Of a stretch of DNA of 64,000 nucleotides, positions 50,838-59,815 are shown in pieces. A program made the translations under genes and the position numbers. The notes beneath the pieces are model-generated. The model was not told where the DNA came from and did no database searches. It worked only from the letters and a program-made list of their open reading frames with translations. The stretch is from NCBI GenBank assembly GCA_964570565.1, contig CAZMYT010000004.1:124001-188000 (forward strand), written 5' to 3'. How positions within the stretch are numbered: the stretch's first letter is position 1; each line of letters starts with the position of its first letter. The stretch is from W0P28-013 sp964570565. GTDB taxonomy: Bacteria > Bacteroidota > Bacteroidia > Bacteroidales > Paludibacteraceae.

Positions 50838-52374
50838 CCGATTATTATATAAGTTACGTCGAGTTATTTATAAACCAATGCTCAAATTGGTTATACTTGA
50901 CCTATTCTTTTTTCTAGTTTCAATAGGAGCCTTCTTTGTGACAAAAGGATATGCTGTTGAGTTCTTTGTTTTTCGGTATAGTATCCCATTGGCTTTTGTT
51001 ACTACGGTTTGGCTTTTAGTTGGTTATACATTCAAAAAATATAGAGGATTACATCATAATCGCTATCGTGACTCGTCGTTTCAAGTATTTGCTACCACAC
51101 TTTTGACTTTGGTTATTGTGCATCCATGCATTTATTTGGGATGGGTTCATTTATCGGTGTTACAATCTTTAGTGTTGGTCTTCACGGTATTTTTTCAGAA
51201 TTTAGTGGTGGTTGCACTGCTTCATACGGTATTTTATGCGGTATATCTCGACGAAGAACCTAAAACGTTTGATGAACGTGAGCCCGTTTCGTTAGTTAAA
51301 CCTGCTTATCCGCTCGAACCAGAAGCTGTAAAAGGCATTGAAAAAGCTATTGAACAACAAACATCTTTGGATGTGCTTAATTTTTTACGTCAGAAAGTCG
51401 ATTTAGGTAGTTCTAGTACCTTGGTTTTGGCTACTACGACATTGTTTAATGTGGTTTCTTTGCGTCCTTATCGGTACGATATGATTATCAATTTGGTACG
51501 TTTAAACGATATACGTGGTATTAATAAATTATTTTGTGCAGCCAACGATAAATTACCTGATCATGGTGGTTTGGTCTGTTGCTTTGAGGCAAAATCTACT
51601 CATAAACAACGTTTGTTGAAAAAGTTTCCTGTGGGCATTAATTGGCTATTGTATATAGGTCATTTTATTTACAGACGTATTATCCCTAAGTTATTTATAA
51701 CCAGTCGTTTGTATTATGATATAACACAAGGTAAAAATCGTGTTTTATCAAATACAGAAGTGTTGGGACGGTTGTATTATTGCGGATTTGAAGTGTTAGA
51801 GGAACAACTGATAGGTGATACTACATTTGTGATAGCACGTCGTAAACAACAACCAGAACGACAACTTAAAAAACGTTATGGTCCATTGATTAAACTACGT
51901 CGTATTGGTAAAAATAAAAAGTTCTTTAACGTGTTTAAAATGCGTACGATGCATCCATATGCCGAATATCTGCAAGCTTATATGTTTGAGAAAAATAGTT
52001 TGCAGGAAGGCGGCAAAATTTCCAACGATATACGTGTGACAACGGTTGGTAAGTTTATGCGCAAATATTGGCTCGATGAGGTACCTATGTTTATCAATGT
52101 GTTGCGTGGTGATATGAAATTGGTAGGTGTTCGCCCATTGAGTAATCACTACTTCAGCCTTTATTCTCAAGAATTACAAGAAAAACGCACGAAGTTTCGT
52201 CCAGGCTTATTGCCACCTTTTTATGCCGATATGCCTAAAACATTGGATGAAATCCAAGATTCCGAGATGCGTTATTTAGAAGCCTGTGAAAAACATGGTT
52301 GTTTTATAACTGATTGTGTTTACGCTTGGAAGATTGTAGTCAACATTCTTTTAAAAAAGGCACGAAGCAATTAA
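50827..52374 (+). CDS. Initiating sugar transferase (polyprenyl-phosphate phosphoglycosyl transferase)
   Basis: The 515-residue protein has four N-terminal membrane segments (residues about 18-130), a middle cytosolic domain, and a C-terminal bacterial sugar transferase domain. That domain shows IKLRRIGKNKKFFNVFKMRTM, NDIRVTTVGKFMRKYWLDE, VPMFINVLRGDMKLVGVRPL and the Asp-Glu pair of the active site (LDEVP). It transfers a sugar phosphate to undecaprenyl phosphate and so starts the glycan. The usual KR-x-x-D start of the domain is degenerate here (KKRYGPLIKL). GTG at 50821 is an alternative start. It is the last gene of the locus, and mutS follows in the same direction. Confidence 0.87.
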   Translation: MHYNRLLYKLRRVIYKPMLKLVILDLFFFLVSIGAFFVTKGYAVEFFVFRYSIPLAFVTTVWLLVGYTFKKYRGLHHNRYRDSSFQVFATTLLTLVIVHPCIYLGWVHLSVLQSLVLVFTVFFQNLVVVALLHTVFYAVYLDEEPKTFDEREPVSLVKPAYPLEPEAVKGIEKAIEQQTSLDVLNFLRQKVDLGSSSTLVLATTTLFNVVSLRPYRYDMIINLVRLNDIRGINKLFCAANDKLPDHGGLVCCFEAKSTHKQRLLKKFPVGINWLLYIGHFIYRRIIPKLFITSRLYYDITQGKNRVLSNTEVLGRLYYCGFEVLEEQLIGDTTFVIARRKQQPERQLKKRYGPLIKLRRIGKNKKFFNVFKMRTMHPYAEYLQAYMFEKNSLQEGGKISNDIRVTTVGKFMRKYWLDEVPMFINVLRGDMKLVGVRPLSNHYFSLYSQELQEKRTKFRPGLLPPFYADMPKTLDEIQDSEMRYLEACEKHGCFITDCVYAWKIVVNILLKKARSN

Positions 52375-52441
52375 ATGTAACATGGTGAACACGCTTTTAT
52401 AGTGTGAATTAGATGAAAGAACAGATTTTTAAGAGATACAA

Positions 52442-55054
52442 ATGAGCACAGAACCCAAAATAACTCCGATGATGCAACAGTTCTACGACATCAAGAATCA
52501 ATATCCTGATGCTGTATTGTTGTTTCGTTGTGGTGACTTTTACGAAACATACGCAAAAGACGCTGTTTTAGCTTCCGAAATTTTAGGAATTACGTTAACG
52601 AAACGTTCCAATAAAAATGCTGATGCCATTGAAATGGCAGGTTTCCCACATCACGCCTTAGATACCTATTTGCCTAAATTGGTACGTGCAGGGTTACGCG
52701 TGGCTATTTGTGACCAGCTTGAAGATCCAAAATTGGTAAAAGGTCTTGTAAAACGTGGCATCACAGAGCTCGTTACGCCTGGTGTTTCTACCAATGATAC
52801 CATCCTTGATATCAAAGAAAATAACTTTTTAGCGGCTGTTCACATCACCAAAAATCAAGCCGGCATTTCGTTACTCGATATTTCTACGGGGGAATTTTTG
52901 GTAGCAGAAGGTGCGTTGGATTATGTCGAAAAGTTATTGAATAGCTTTGCTCCTAAAGAAGTGCTTTATGAACATGGTAAACGTAAGGAATTTGAATTGG
53001 CTTTTGGAAGCAAATTTCACACACAAGAACAGGACGATTGGGTGTTTACCTTGGAAGCCGCCAATGATCGGTTGCTGAAACATTTTGAAGTACAAAATCT
53101 CAAAGGATTTGGTGTTGATAGTTTGAGTTTAGGCATCATTGCATCGGCTGCTATTTTATATTACCTCGATTTAACGCATCATAAACAAATAAGTCACATC
53201 ACCCATTTGGCACGTATTGAGGCTGAACGGTATGTGTGGCTCGATAAATTTACGGTGCGCAATTTAGAGTTGTTTGGTTCGTACAACGAAAATGCACGTA
53301 CATTGTGTTCGGTTATCGATAAAACCATTACACCAATGGGAAGTCGTTTGTTACGTCGTTGGTTGGCTTTTCCACTCAAAGACGTGGAACCGATAAATGA
53401 TCGTTTAAGCGTGGTTTCGCATTTCTTTAAATATCCCGATCAAAAGCTAGTGTTGAGTGATTGGTTGGCTACTATTGGCGATTTGGAACGTTTACTGTCG
53501 AAAGTAGCTGTAGGGCGTATTACACCTCGTGAAGTAGGGCAGTTGCGTATTGCTTTGTCCGCTATCGAACCAATCAAAAAGAGTTGCTCTGAATCCGATA
53601 ATTTGGTGTTACAACGTTTTGGTGAACAGTTGAACGCCTGTGCTATCATTCGTGATCGTATTGCGCGTCAATTATCCGATAATCCGCCCATGTTGTTGAA
53701 TCGTGGTAATGTAATTGCTGAAGGCGTGAATGAAGAGTTGGATGAACTGCGTCGTATTGCTTATTCGGGTAAAGATTATTTGCTACATATTCAGCAACGC
53801 GAAAGTGAACAAACGGGTATCCCAAGTCTCAAAATTAGCTACAATAATGTGTTTGGTTACTACATCGAAGTACGTAATACGCACAAAGATAAGGTGCCTG
53901 ATACGTGGATACGTAAACAAACGCTTGTAAACGCGGAACGCTATATTACACAAGAACTTAAGATATACGAAGAAAAGATATTAGGAGCCGAAGACCGTAT
54001 ATTCGCAATAGAGGCGAAGTTGTTTACCGATTTAGTGACGGCTATTATGGAATATATTCCAGCCATTCAATTGAATTGCAGTATTTTGGCACAATTGGAT
54101 TGTCTATTGTCGTTTACGCGCGTGTCAGAAGAGAATAAATATCAGTGTCCAGTTGTTACCGACAGCGATGTGATAGATATCAAACAAGGCCGTCATCCGG
54201 TGATTGAAAAACAGTTGCCCATAGGTGAAAGTTACGTGCCTAATGATGTGTATTTAGATTCTGAAAAACAACAGATTATTATCATTACGGGTCCAAATAT
54301 GGCTGGTAAATCGGCTTTGCTGAGGCAAACAGCACTTATTGTGTTGATGGCTCAAATTGGCTGTTACGTGCCTGCTGATAGCGCCACGATTGGAGTTGTT
54401 GATAAGATTTTTACCCGTGTGGGAGCTAGCGACAATATTTCGTTGGGTGAATCTACGTTTATGGTGGAAATGAATGAAGCAGCTAGTATCTTGAACAATA
54501 TTTCTCATCGTAGTTTGATTTTATTCGACGAATTAGGGCGTGGAACAAGTACTTACGACGGTATTTCCATTGCTTGGGCTATTGTGGAGTATATTCATGA
54601 ACGTCCTAATTGTCAAGCGAAAACCTTATTTGCAACGCATTATCACGAGTTGAACGAGATGGAAAAATCCTATGCTCGTATCAAAAACTATAATGTGTCT
54701 GTCAAGGAGTTGGATAAGAAAGTGATTTTCTTGCGTAAATTAGTAAAAGGTGGTAGCGAACACAGCTTTGGTATTCACGTAGCTAAAATGGCCGGTATGC
54801 CTAAATCAGTAGTCAGTCGTGCGGATGAAATCTTGTCGCAACTGGAAACCGACAATCGCCAATCGGTGGTAGCAGGTAAAAATCTGGAACACGCCTCACA
54901 ACGCGAGGGTATGCAGTTGAGCTTTTTCCAGCTTGACGATCCTGTATTGGTTCAAGTACGTGACGAAATAAAGAATGCTGACTTAAATAACTTAACTCCG
55001 ATTGAAGCTTTGAATAAATTGAATGAGATAAAACGCATTATTACAGGCAAATAG
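52442..55054 (+). CDS. mutS: DNA mismatch repair protein
   Basis: The 870-residue MutS has the mismatch-sensing motif LFRCGDFYETY near residues 27-37 (Phe and Glu contact the mispair). Walker A GPNMAGKSALLRQ is near 616, Walker B and signature LILFDELGRGTSTYDG near 690, and a C-terminal helix-turn-helix. Length is normal for MutS1. It lies 67 nt after the sugar transferase with no promoter I can point to, and ends before a strong palindromic terminator. Confidence 0.95.
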   Translation: MSTEPKITPMMQQFYDIKNQYPDAVLLFRCGDFYETYAKDAVLASEILGITLTKRSNKNADAIEMAGFPHHALDTYLPKLVRAGLRVAICDQLEDPKLVKGLVKRGITELVTPGVSTNDTILDIKENNFLAAVHITKNQAGISLLDISTGEFLVAEGALDYVEKLLNSFAPKEVLYEHGKRKEFELAFGSKFHTQEQDDWVFTLEAANDRLLKHFEVQNLKGFGVDSLSLGIIASAAILYYLDLTHHKQISHITHLARIEAERYVWLDKFTVRNLELFGSYNENARTLCSVIDKTITPMGSRLLRRWLAFPLKDVEPINDRLSVVSHFFKYPDQKLVLSDWLATIGDLERLLSKVAVGRITPREVGQLRIALSAIEPIKKSCSESDNLVLQRFGEQLNACAIIRDRIARQLSDNPPMLLNRGNVIAEGVNEELDELRRIAYSGKDYLLHIQQRESEQTGIPSLKISYNNVFGYYIEVRNTHKDKVPDTWIRKQTLVNAERYITQELKIYEEKILGAEDRIFAIEAKLFTDLVTAIMEYIPAIQLNCSILAQLDCLLSFTRVSEENKYQCPVVTDSDVIDIKQGRHPVIEKQLPIGESYVPNDVYLDSEKQQIIIITGPNMAGKSALLRQTALIVLMAQIGCYVPADSATIGVVDKIFTRVGASDNISLGESTFMVEMNEAASILNNISHRSLILFDELGRGTSTYDGISIAWAIVEYIHERPNCQAKTLFATHYHELNEMEKSYARIKNYNVSVKELDKKVIFLRKLVKGGSEHSFGIHVAKMAGMPKSVVSRADEILSQLETDNRQSVVAGKNLEHASQREGMQLSFFQLDDPVLVQVRDEIKNADLNNLTPIEALNKLNEIKRIITGK

Positions 55055-55071
55055 AATATTCTATTTCAACT

Positions 55072-55103
55072 AAAAAAGGAACCTAATTAGGTTCCTTTTT
55101 TTT
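55072..55103. terminator. Bidirectional terminator between mutS and the GNAT-like genes
   Basis: A near-perfect palindrome (AAAAAAGGAACCTA then TAGGTTCCTTTTTT, 55072-55101) is flanked by A and T runs and lies between convergent genes. Confidence 0.85.
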
Positions 55104-55130
55104 GTGGAAATATAGTGTTATTCCTAGTCG

Positions 55131-56270
55131 TTATGCAATGGGTTTTAAATAAGCACTACGGCGTTTGTGTTGTATTTTTTCGTATTCGTCAAAGTTGGCT
55201 TGGCTCTTATTGTTTGTTTCTAAAATTGAGGTTGTTTCTGCATATTTTACGCCGTATTTGACGAACGACTGTGCTGTATCGTAAAAGAAAAGGGCATTGA
55301 CACCTTTATTTTGATAATCAGGACGTACGGCGATAATTAACATATCAAAATACATCATGTTCTTTTTAGCTTTCAAGGCTTTTAGGATATGATACCAGCC
55401 AAAAGGAAAGAGTCGTCCTTTAGCTTTGCGTAGTGCGTCTGAAATATCGGGCATTCCCAAACCAACTCCCACAATTTCTTTTAGTTCATTGATAACAATC
55501 GTTATAAAATCAAAATTTAATAACGGGAAATACATATTACTATAATACGTTTTTTGTTTTTCAGTGAGTGGTTGATAGTTGTATAGCTTTTGATACGCTT
55601 GGTCAATGACATCTAAATACTCATTATTGGGGTAGTATTTTTTGAGTTCTTTGATGGATCTAATTTTGTGAATGGTCAGTTTTGACTTCTCCATAACAAC
55701 GCCTGCAAGTCGTTTCATGCGTGGAGGTACTTCGTCGGGCATAGTTAAGCGGTATTCAATCCAATCAATCTCTTTTTGTAGTCCAAATGCTTCAAAATGT
55801 TTTTCATAATAAGGGTAGTTGTATAAGCTAGCCATGGGTGAGCTATACTCAAATCCTTCAATTAAGAGACCTTGATGGTCAAAATCGGTAAATCCTACAG
55901 GTCCATTCATTTCGGTCATGCCGTGTGCCTTTCCCCAAGCTTGAACTGCTTCTAACAGGGCTTTGGATACAGCTAAATCATCCATAAAATCGAACCAGCC
56001 AAAACGTAGTCGCTTGTTTTCCCATTTTTCGTTGGCTTTATGATTGATAATACCCACAATACGACCTACAATTTTGCCGTCTTGATAAGCCATATAAATG
56101 ATATGGTCACAGATTTCGTGTGCTGGATTTTTTGTTGTGTCAAACGTATTTATTTCATCGAACACCAAAGGAGGACAATAATAGGGATTGCCTTTGAATA
56201 AATCGATGCCAAACTGTATGAACTGTTTGAGCTCTTTTTTTGTAGTAACTTCTCTAATTTCAATAGCCAT
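55131..56270 (-). CDS. GNAT-like acyltransferase, paralogue A
   Basis: The 379-residue cytosolic protein belongs to a Bacteroidota GNAT-fold family without an assigned substrate. It shows MAIEIREVTTKKELKQFIQF, GNPYYCPPLVFDE, GWFDFMDDLAVSKALLEA, MNGPVGFTDFDHQGLL and the C-terminal acetyl-CoA-site-like VRPDYQNKGVNALFF. It is the last of three tandem paralogues on the minus strand. Its first 33 codons and upstream region are nearly identical to those of the middle copy, while the rest differs. Confidence 0.8.
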   Translation of the reverse strand: MAIEIREVTTKKELKQFIQFGIDLFKGNPYYCPPLVFDEINTFDTTKNPAHEICDHIIYMAYQDGKIVGRIVGIINHKANEKWENKRLRFGWFDFMDDLAVSKALLEAVQAWGKAHGMTEMNGPVGFTDFDHQGLLIEGFEYSSPMASLYNYPYYEKHFEAFGLQKEIDWIEYRLTMPDEVPPRMKRLAGVVMEKSKLTIHKIRSIKELKKYYPNNEYLDVIDQAYQKLYNYQPLTEKQKTYYSNMYFPLLNFDFITIVINELKEIVGVGLGMPDISDALRKAKGRLFPFGWYHILKALKAKKNMMYFDMLIIAVRPDYQNKGVNALFFYDTAQSFVKYGVKYAETTSILETNNKSQANFDEYEKIQHKRRSAYLKPIA

Positions 56271-56293
56271 AAATGAGTCTTTTAAGGTGTGTG

Positions 56294-56340
56294 GGTTTAA
56301 TAAAAATAATCCGTTATGTTAATTTACAAAACGGATTATT
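56294..56340 (-). terminator. Terminator between GNAT-like copies, unit 1
   Basis: On the minus strand an 11-bp stem (complements of 56330-56340 and 56305-56315) with a 14-nt loop is followed by ATTTTTATT. It lies 34 nt past the stop of the middle copy. Confidence 0.75.
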
Positions 56341-56373
56341 GATTTGTAGCTTGTTCTAAATGCGCTTGGTGTA

Positions 56374-57510
56374 TTATTCAATCGCTTTTAAGAAAGCACG
56401 ACGTTGTTTGTGTTGTATGGTTTCAAAATGCTCCCAATTGGCCTGGTTTTTAGCATTTGTTTCCAAAATAGCCGTTGTTTCGGAGTATTCTATGCCATAT
56501 TGAATGAAATATTTTGTTTGATCGTAAAAGAAGAGCGAGTTGACGCCTTTGTTTTGATAATCAGGTCGAACGGCAATGAGTAATAAGTCAAAGGCTTTTA
56601 TCTTTTTAGCTTTCAGGGCTTTTAGTATATGAAACCAACCGAATGGGAAGAGTTTACCTTTACTTTTGCGCAATGCTGGCGATATATCGGGCATACCAAC
56701 GCCAACGCCCACAAGTTCATCGTGTTCATTGGTGATAAAGGTTATGAAATCATAGTTAACCAATGGGAAATACATATCACTGTAGTATTTCTTTTGTTTT
56801 TTGGTCAGCGGTTGATAGTTGTAGAGTGGTTGATACGCTTGGTCAATGACATCGAGATATTCGTAATTTGGAAACCGTTTTACGAGTTCTTTCTGCGATT
56901 TAAACTTCACAATATTAAGCTTATAGCGATCTAAAACAATTTTCGCTACGCGATCTAAACGTTCAGGTACGGCGTTTGGAATAAATACACGGTATTCAAT
57001 CCAATCAATTTCTTTTTGTAGCCCAAATGCTTCAAAATGATCTACATAATATGGGAAATTATACAAACTAGCCATAGGCGAGTCGTATTCAAAGCCTCTG
57101 ACAAGTAATCCTTGATGGTCGAAATCGGTAAAACCTACTGGACCATTCATTTCGGTCATGCCTTTGGCTTTTCCCCACGTTTGAACGGCTGTTAGCAACG
57201 CTTGTGAAACGGCTTTGTCGTCGATAAAATCGAACCAGCCAAAACGTAGACGCTTCTTTTTCCACTTTTCGTTGGCAGTGTAGTTGATAATGCCAGCAAT
57301 ACGCCCCACAATTTCACCCTCTTTATAGGCTAAATAACAAATGTGGTCACACAATTCGAGTGTTGGATTTTTTTTAGGGTTAAAGGTATTTAATTCGTCA
57401 AATTCTAAAGGTGGACAATAATAGGGATTGCCTTTGTATAAGTCGATGCCAAACTGTATGAACTGTTTGAGCTCTTTTTTTGTGGTAACTTCTCTAATTT
57501 CAATAGCCAT
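56374..57510 (-). CDS. GNAT-like acyltransferase, chimeric middle copy
   Basis: The 378-residue product is a hybrid. Residues 1-33 (MAIEIREVTTKKELKQFIQF to CPPL) match paralogue A, and from EFDELNTF on it is identical to paralogue B as read. All family motifs are retained (FIDDKAVSQALL, MNGPVGFTDFDHQGLL, VRPDYQNKGVNSLFF), so it is probably active with the specificity of B but the start and promoter region of A. The junction is near 57405-57410. This is the expected product of a crossover between neighbouring paralogues. Confidence 0.85.
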   Translation of the reverse strand: MAIEIREVTTKKELKQFIQFGIDLYKGNPYYCPPLEFDELNTFNPKKNPTLELCDHICYLAYKEGEIVGRIAGIINYTANEKWKKKRLRFGWFDFIDDKAVSQALLTAVQTWGKAKGMTEMNGPVGFTDFDHQGLLVRGFEYDSPMASLYNFPYYVDHFEAFGLQKEIDWIEYRVFIPNAVPERLDRVAKIVLDRYKLNIVKFKSQKELVKRFPNYEYLDVIDQAYQPLYNYQPLTKKQKKYYSDMYFPLVNYDFITFITNEHDELVGVGVGMPDISPALRKSKGKLFPFGWFHILKALKAKKIKAFDLLLIAVRPDYQNKGVNSLFFYDQTKYFIQYGIEYSETTAILETNAKNQANWEHFETIQHKQRRAFLKAIE

Positions 57511-57535
57511 AAATGAGTCTTTTAAAAGGTGTATG

Positions 57536-57582
57536 GGTTTAATAAAAATAATCCGTTATGTTAATTTACAAAACGGATTATT
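57536..57582 (-). terminator. Terminator between GNAT-like copies, unit 2
   Basis: This is the same hairpin as at 56294-56340, shifted by 1,242 bp (stem 57547-57557 with 57572-57582), placed 34 nt after the stop of paralogue B. Confidence 0.75.
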
Positions 57583-57615
57583 GATTTGTAGCTTGTTCTA
57601 AATGCGCTTGGTGTA

Positions 57616-58761
57616 TTATTCAATCGCTTTTAAGAAAGCACGACGTTGTTTGTGTTGTATGGTTTCAAAATGCTCCCAATTGGCCTGGTTTTTAGCATTT
57701 GTTTCCAAAATAGCCGTTGTTTCGGAGTATTCTATGCCATATTGAATGAAATATTTTGTTTGATCGTAAAAGAAGAGCGAGTTGACGCCTTTGTTTTGAT
57801 AATCAGGTCGAACGGCAATGAGTAATAAGTCAAAGGCTTTTATCTTTTTAGCTTTCAGGGCTTTTAGTATATGAAACCAACCGAATGGGAAGAGTTTACC
57901 TTTACTTTTGCGCAATGCTGGCGATATATCGGGCATACCAACGCCAACGCCCACAAGTTCATCGTGTTCATTGGTGATAAAGGTTATGAAATCATAGTTA
58001 ACCAATGGGAAATACATATCACTGTAGTATTTCTTTTGTTTTTTGGTCAGCGGTTGATAGTTGTAGAGTGGTTGATACGCTTGGTCAATGACATCGAGAT
58101 ATTCGTAATTTGGAAACCGTTTTACGAGTTCTTTCTGCGATTTAAACTTCACAATATTAAGCTTATAGCGATCTAAAACAATTTTCGCTACGCGATCTAA
58201 ACGTTCAGGTACGGCGTTTGGAATAAATACACGGTATTCAATCCAATCAATTTCTTTTTGTAGCCCAAATGCTTCAAAATGATCTACATAATATGGGAAA
58301 TTATACAAACTAGCCATAGGCGAGTCGTATTCAAAGCCTCTGACAAGTAATCCTTGATGGTCGAAATCGGTAAAACCTACTGGACCATTCATTTCGGTCA
58401 TGCCTTTGGCTTTTCCCCACGTTTGAACGGCTGTTAGCAACGCTTGTGAAACGGCTTTGTCGTCGATAAAATCGAACCAGCCAAAACGTAGACGCTTCTT
58501 TTTCCACTTTTCGTTGGCAGTGTAGTTGATAATGCCAGCAATACGCCCCACAATTTCACCCTCTTTATAGGCTAAATAACAAATGTGGTCACACAATTCG
58601 AGTGTTGGATTTTTTTTAGGGTTAAAGGTATTTAATTCGTCAAATTCTAAGGCGGGACAGAAAAAAGGATTACCTTCATATAACTTTGTACCAAAGCGTA
58701 TAAACGCTTTTAAATCTTTTTGAGATGTTACTTCTTTGATCTGAATGGACATATTATTCAC
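57616..58761 (-). CDS. GNAT-like acyltransferase, paralogue B
   Basis: The 381-residue protein is the first of the three in transcription order. Its N-terminus (MNNMSIQIKEVTSQKDLKAF, GNPFFCPALEF) is distinct from the other two, and the rest is identical to the middle copy. ATG at 58752 (MSIQIKEV) would align better with the paralogues and may be the true start. Fifty-four nt separate it from the rpe stop, so rpe and this gene may share a transcript. Confidence 0.8.
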   Translation of the reverse strand: MNNMSIQIKEVTSQKDLKAFIRFGTKLYEGNPFFCPALEFDELNTFNPKKNPTLELCDHICYLAYKEGEIVGRIAGIINYTANEKWKKKRLRFGWFDFIDDKAVSQALLTAVQTWGKAKGMTEMNGPVGFTDFDHQGLLVRGFEYDSPMASLYNFPYYVDHFEAFGLQKEIDWIEYRVFIPNAVPERLDRVAKIVLDRYKLNIVKFKSQKELVKRFPNYEYLDVIDQAYQPLYNYQPLTKKQKKYYSDMYFPLVNYDFITFITNEHDELVGVGVGMPDISPALRKSKGKLFPFGWFHILKALKAKKIKAFDLLLIAVRPDYQNKGVNSLFFYDQTKYFIQYGIEYSETTAILETNAKNQANWEHFETIQHKQRRAFLKAIE

Positions 58762-58815
58762 TGTTTTGGTACACGTGATAACGTGTGTTTTAGATTCTTA
58801 TAAGGTTATGTTTAA

Positions 58816-59463
58816 TTATTGCTTGAGCTTTTTAATTGTGGCAATCATATCGTCAGAACCGAACACGGAACTGCCTGCTACTAGACAATCGGCTCCAGCT
58901 GCAAACAGTTGCTGACAATTGTCGGTAGTGACGCCGCCATCTACTTGAATAAGCGCTTTCGATCCACGACGTGTAATCATGTCGCGCAGACGTTCTAGTT
59001 TGTGATAAGTATTGGTAATGAAGCTTTGGCCACCAAAACCAGGATTGACAGACATAAGTAATACCATGTCTACGTCGCAAATAATGTCCTCGAGTAGCTC
59101 CACTGGCGTGTGAGGATTAAGCGTAACACCTGCTTGCATGCCAGCTGCGTGGATGCGTTGTATGGTTCTATGTAGGTGAGTGCAGGCTTCGTAGTGCACG
59201 TTCATCATAATAGCTCCTGTGGCTTTTACCTCATCAATAAATTTATCAGGTTCTACTATCATCAAATGTACGTCGAGTGGCTTTTGGCTCAACTTACTTA
59301 CATATTTTAAAACGGGAAAGCCAAATGAAATATTTGGTACAAAAACGCCATCCATAACGTCGATATGGAGCCAATCGGCATCACTTTGGTTGATTATGTT
59401 GATATCCTGTTCCAGATTCCCGAAATTGGCTGAAAGTAATGATGGAGCAATCATTTTTTTCAT
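58816..59463 (-). CDS. rpe: Ribulose-phosphate 3-epimerase
   Basis: The 215-residue TIM-barrel metalloenzyme interconverts ribulose 5-phosphate and xylulose 5-phosphate. Motifs are IAPSLLSANFGNLEQDI, WLHIDVMDGVFVPN (metal ligands His and Asp), LDVHLMI, VLLMSVNPGFGGQSF and IQVDGGVTTDN, then VAGSSVFG binding phosphate. The open frame extends 12 codons upstream, but ATG at 59463 (MKKMIAPSLL) gives the usual length and leaves room for the promoter. Confidence 0.93.
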   Translation of the reverse strand: MKKMIAPSLLSANFGNLEQDINIINQSDADWLHIDVMDGVFVPNISFGFPVLKYVSKLSQKPLDVHLMIVEPDKFIDEVKATGAIMMNVHYEACTHLHRTIQRIHAAGMQAGVTLNPHTPVELLEDIICDVDMVLLMSVNPGFGGQSFITNTYHKLERLRDMITRRGSKALIQVDGGVTTDNCQQLFAAGADCLVAGSSVFGSDDMIATIKKLKQ

Positions 59464-59496
59464 GGTTTTCACGTGTTTTAAGTAGTAAATTATTGG

Positions 59497-59525
59497 CAAA
59501 AATACTAAAAAAATACGGATTGCAA
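59497..59525 (-). promoter_or_regulatory. Promoter of rpe
   Basis: On the minus strand TTG (59523-59525), an 18-nt spacer and TATTTTTG (59497-59504) precede the chosen rpe start by 33 nt. A second TATTTTTG is the complement of 59523-59530. Confidence 0.5.
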
Positions 59526-59545
59526 AAATATGAGCGGGCGAAACG

Positions 59546-59581
59546 AATAAGAGGTTCTACCTTTCGGTGAAACCTCTTATT
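59546..59581 (-). terminator. Hairpin after the 51-aa gene
   Basis: An 11-bp stem (59546-59556 with 59571-59581), extended by inner pairs, lies 7 nt past the stop of the small gene. The T-run on the minus strand is weak. Confidence 0.5.
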
Positions 59582-59588
59582 TAATGAT

Positions 59589-59744
59589 TTAATTCATAAC
59601 GAATTGTAAAATATCACCATTGACCAATTTTTCAACCTGATAAGCCGCTGCAAAGGCTAAAATAGTTTGAAGGGTGGTTTCCTTGGGTTGGAGTTGTTTG
59701 GTGATTTTTTCGGGTTTTTGATGAGGAGTAAAATTTTTTATCAT
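59589..59744 (-). CDS. Small hypothetical protein, 51 aa, downstream of the sigma factor gene
   Basis: The frame begins MIKNFTPHQKPEKITKQLQP and contains a helix (TLQTILAFAAAYQVEKL). It lies 71 nt behind the ECF sigma gene on the same strand, and a hairpin follows its stop. Short proteins with a similar Pro/Lys-rich start and terminal helix occur behind sigma-factor genes in Bacteroidales, so I think it is real. Function is unknown. It could be a small regulator of the sigma factor, but that is speculation. Confidence 0.6.
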   Translation of the reverse strand: MIKNFTPHQKPEKITKQLQPKETTLQTILAFAAAYQVEKLVNGDILQFVMN

Positions 59745-59815
59745 AGGCAAATAAATGGTTTATTTGTCTATAAAACGATTTCCTTATCGTATTATTGTGT
59801 GCCGTTATTTAAAAT

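Larger units (their letters stand above)
56171..58650. repeat. Tandem duplication, two units of about 1.24 kb
   Basis: The unit covers the 3' part of one paralogue, the intergenic hairpin and the 5' part of the next. Segments from about 56290 to 57408 and from about 57532 to 58650 (offset 1,242) appear identical as read; the short 5' parts differ by a few bases and a small indel. Confidence 0.85.

Noticed and set aside
56629..58176. Two identical 101-aa plus-strand frames (56629-56934 and 57871-58176)
   Set aside because: They are antisense shadows of the duplicated GNAT-like genes; their identity only reflects the 1.24-kb duplication.
59464..59499. 12-codon extension of Rpe
   Set aside because: It would cover the promoter, and the family starts with (M)KKMIAPSLL.
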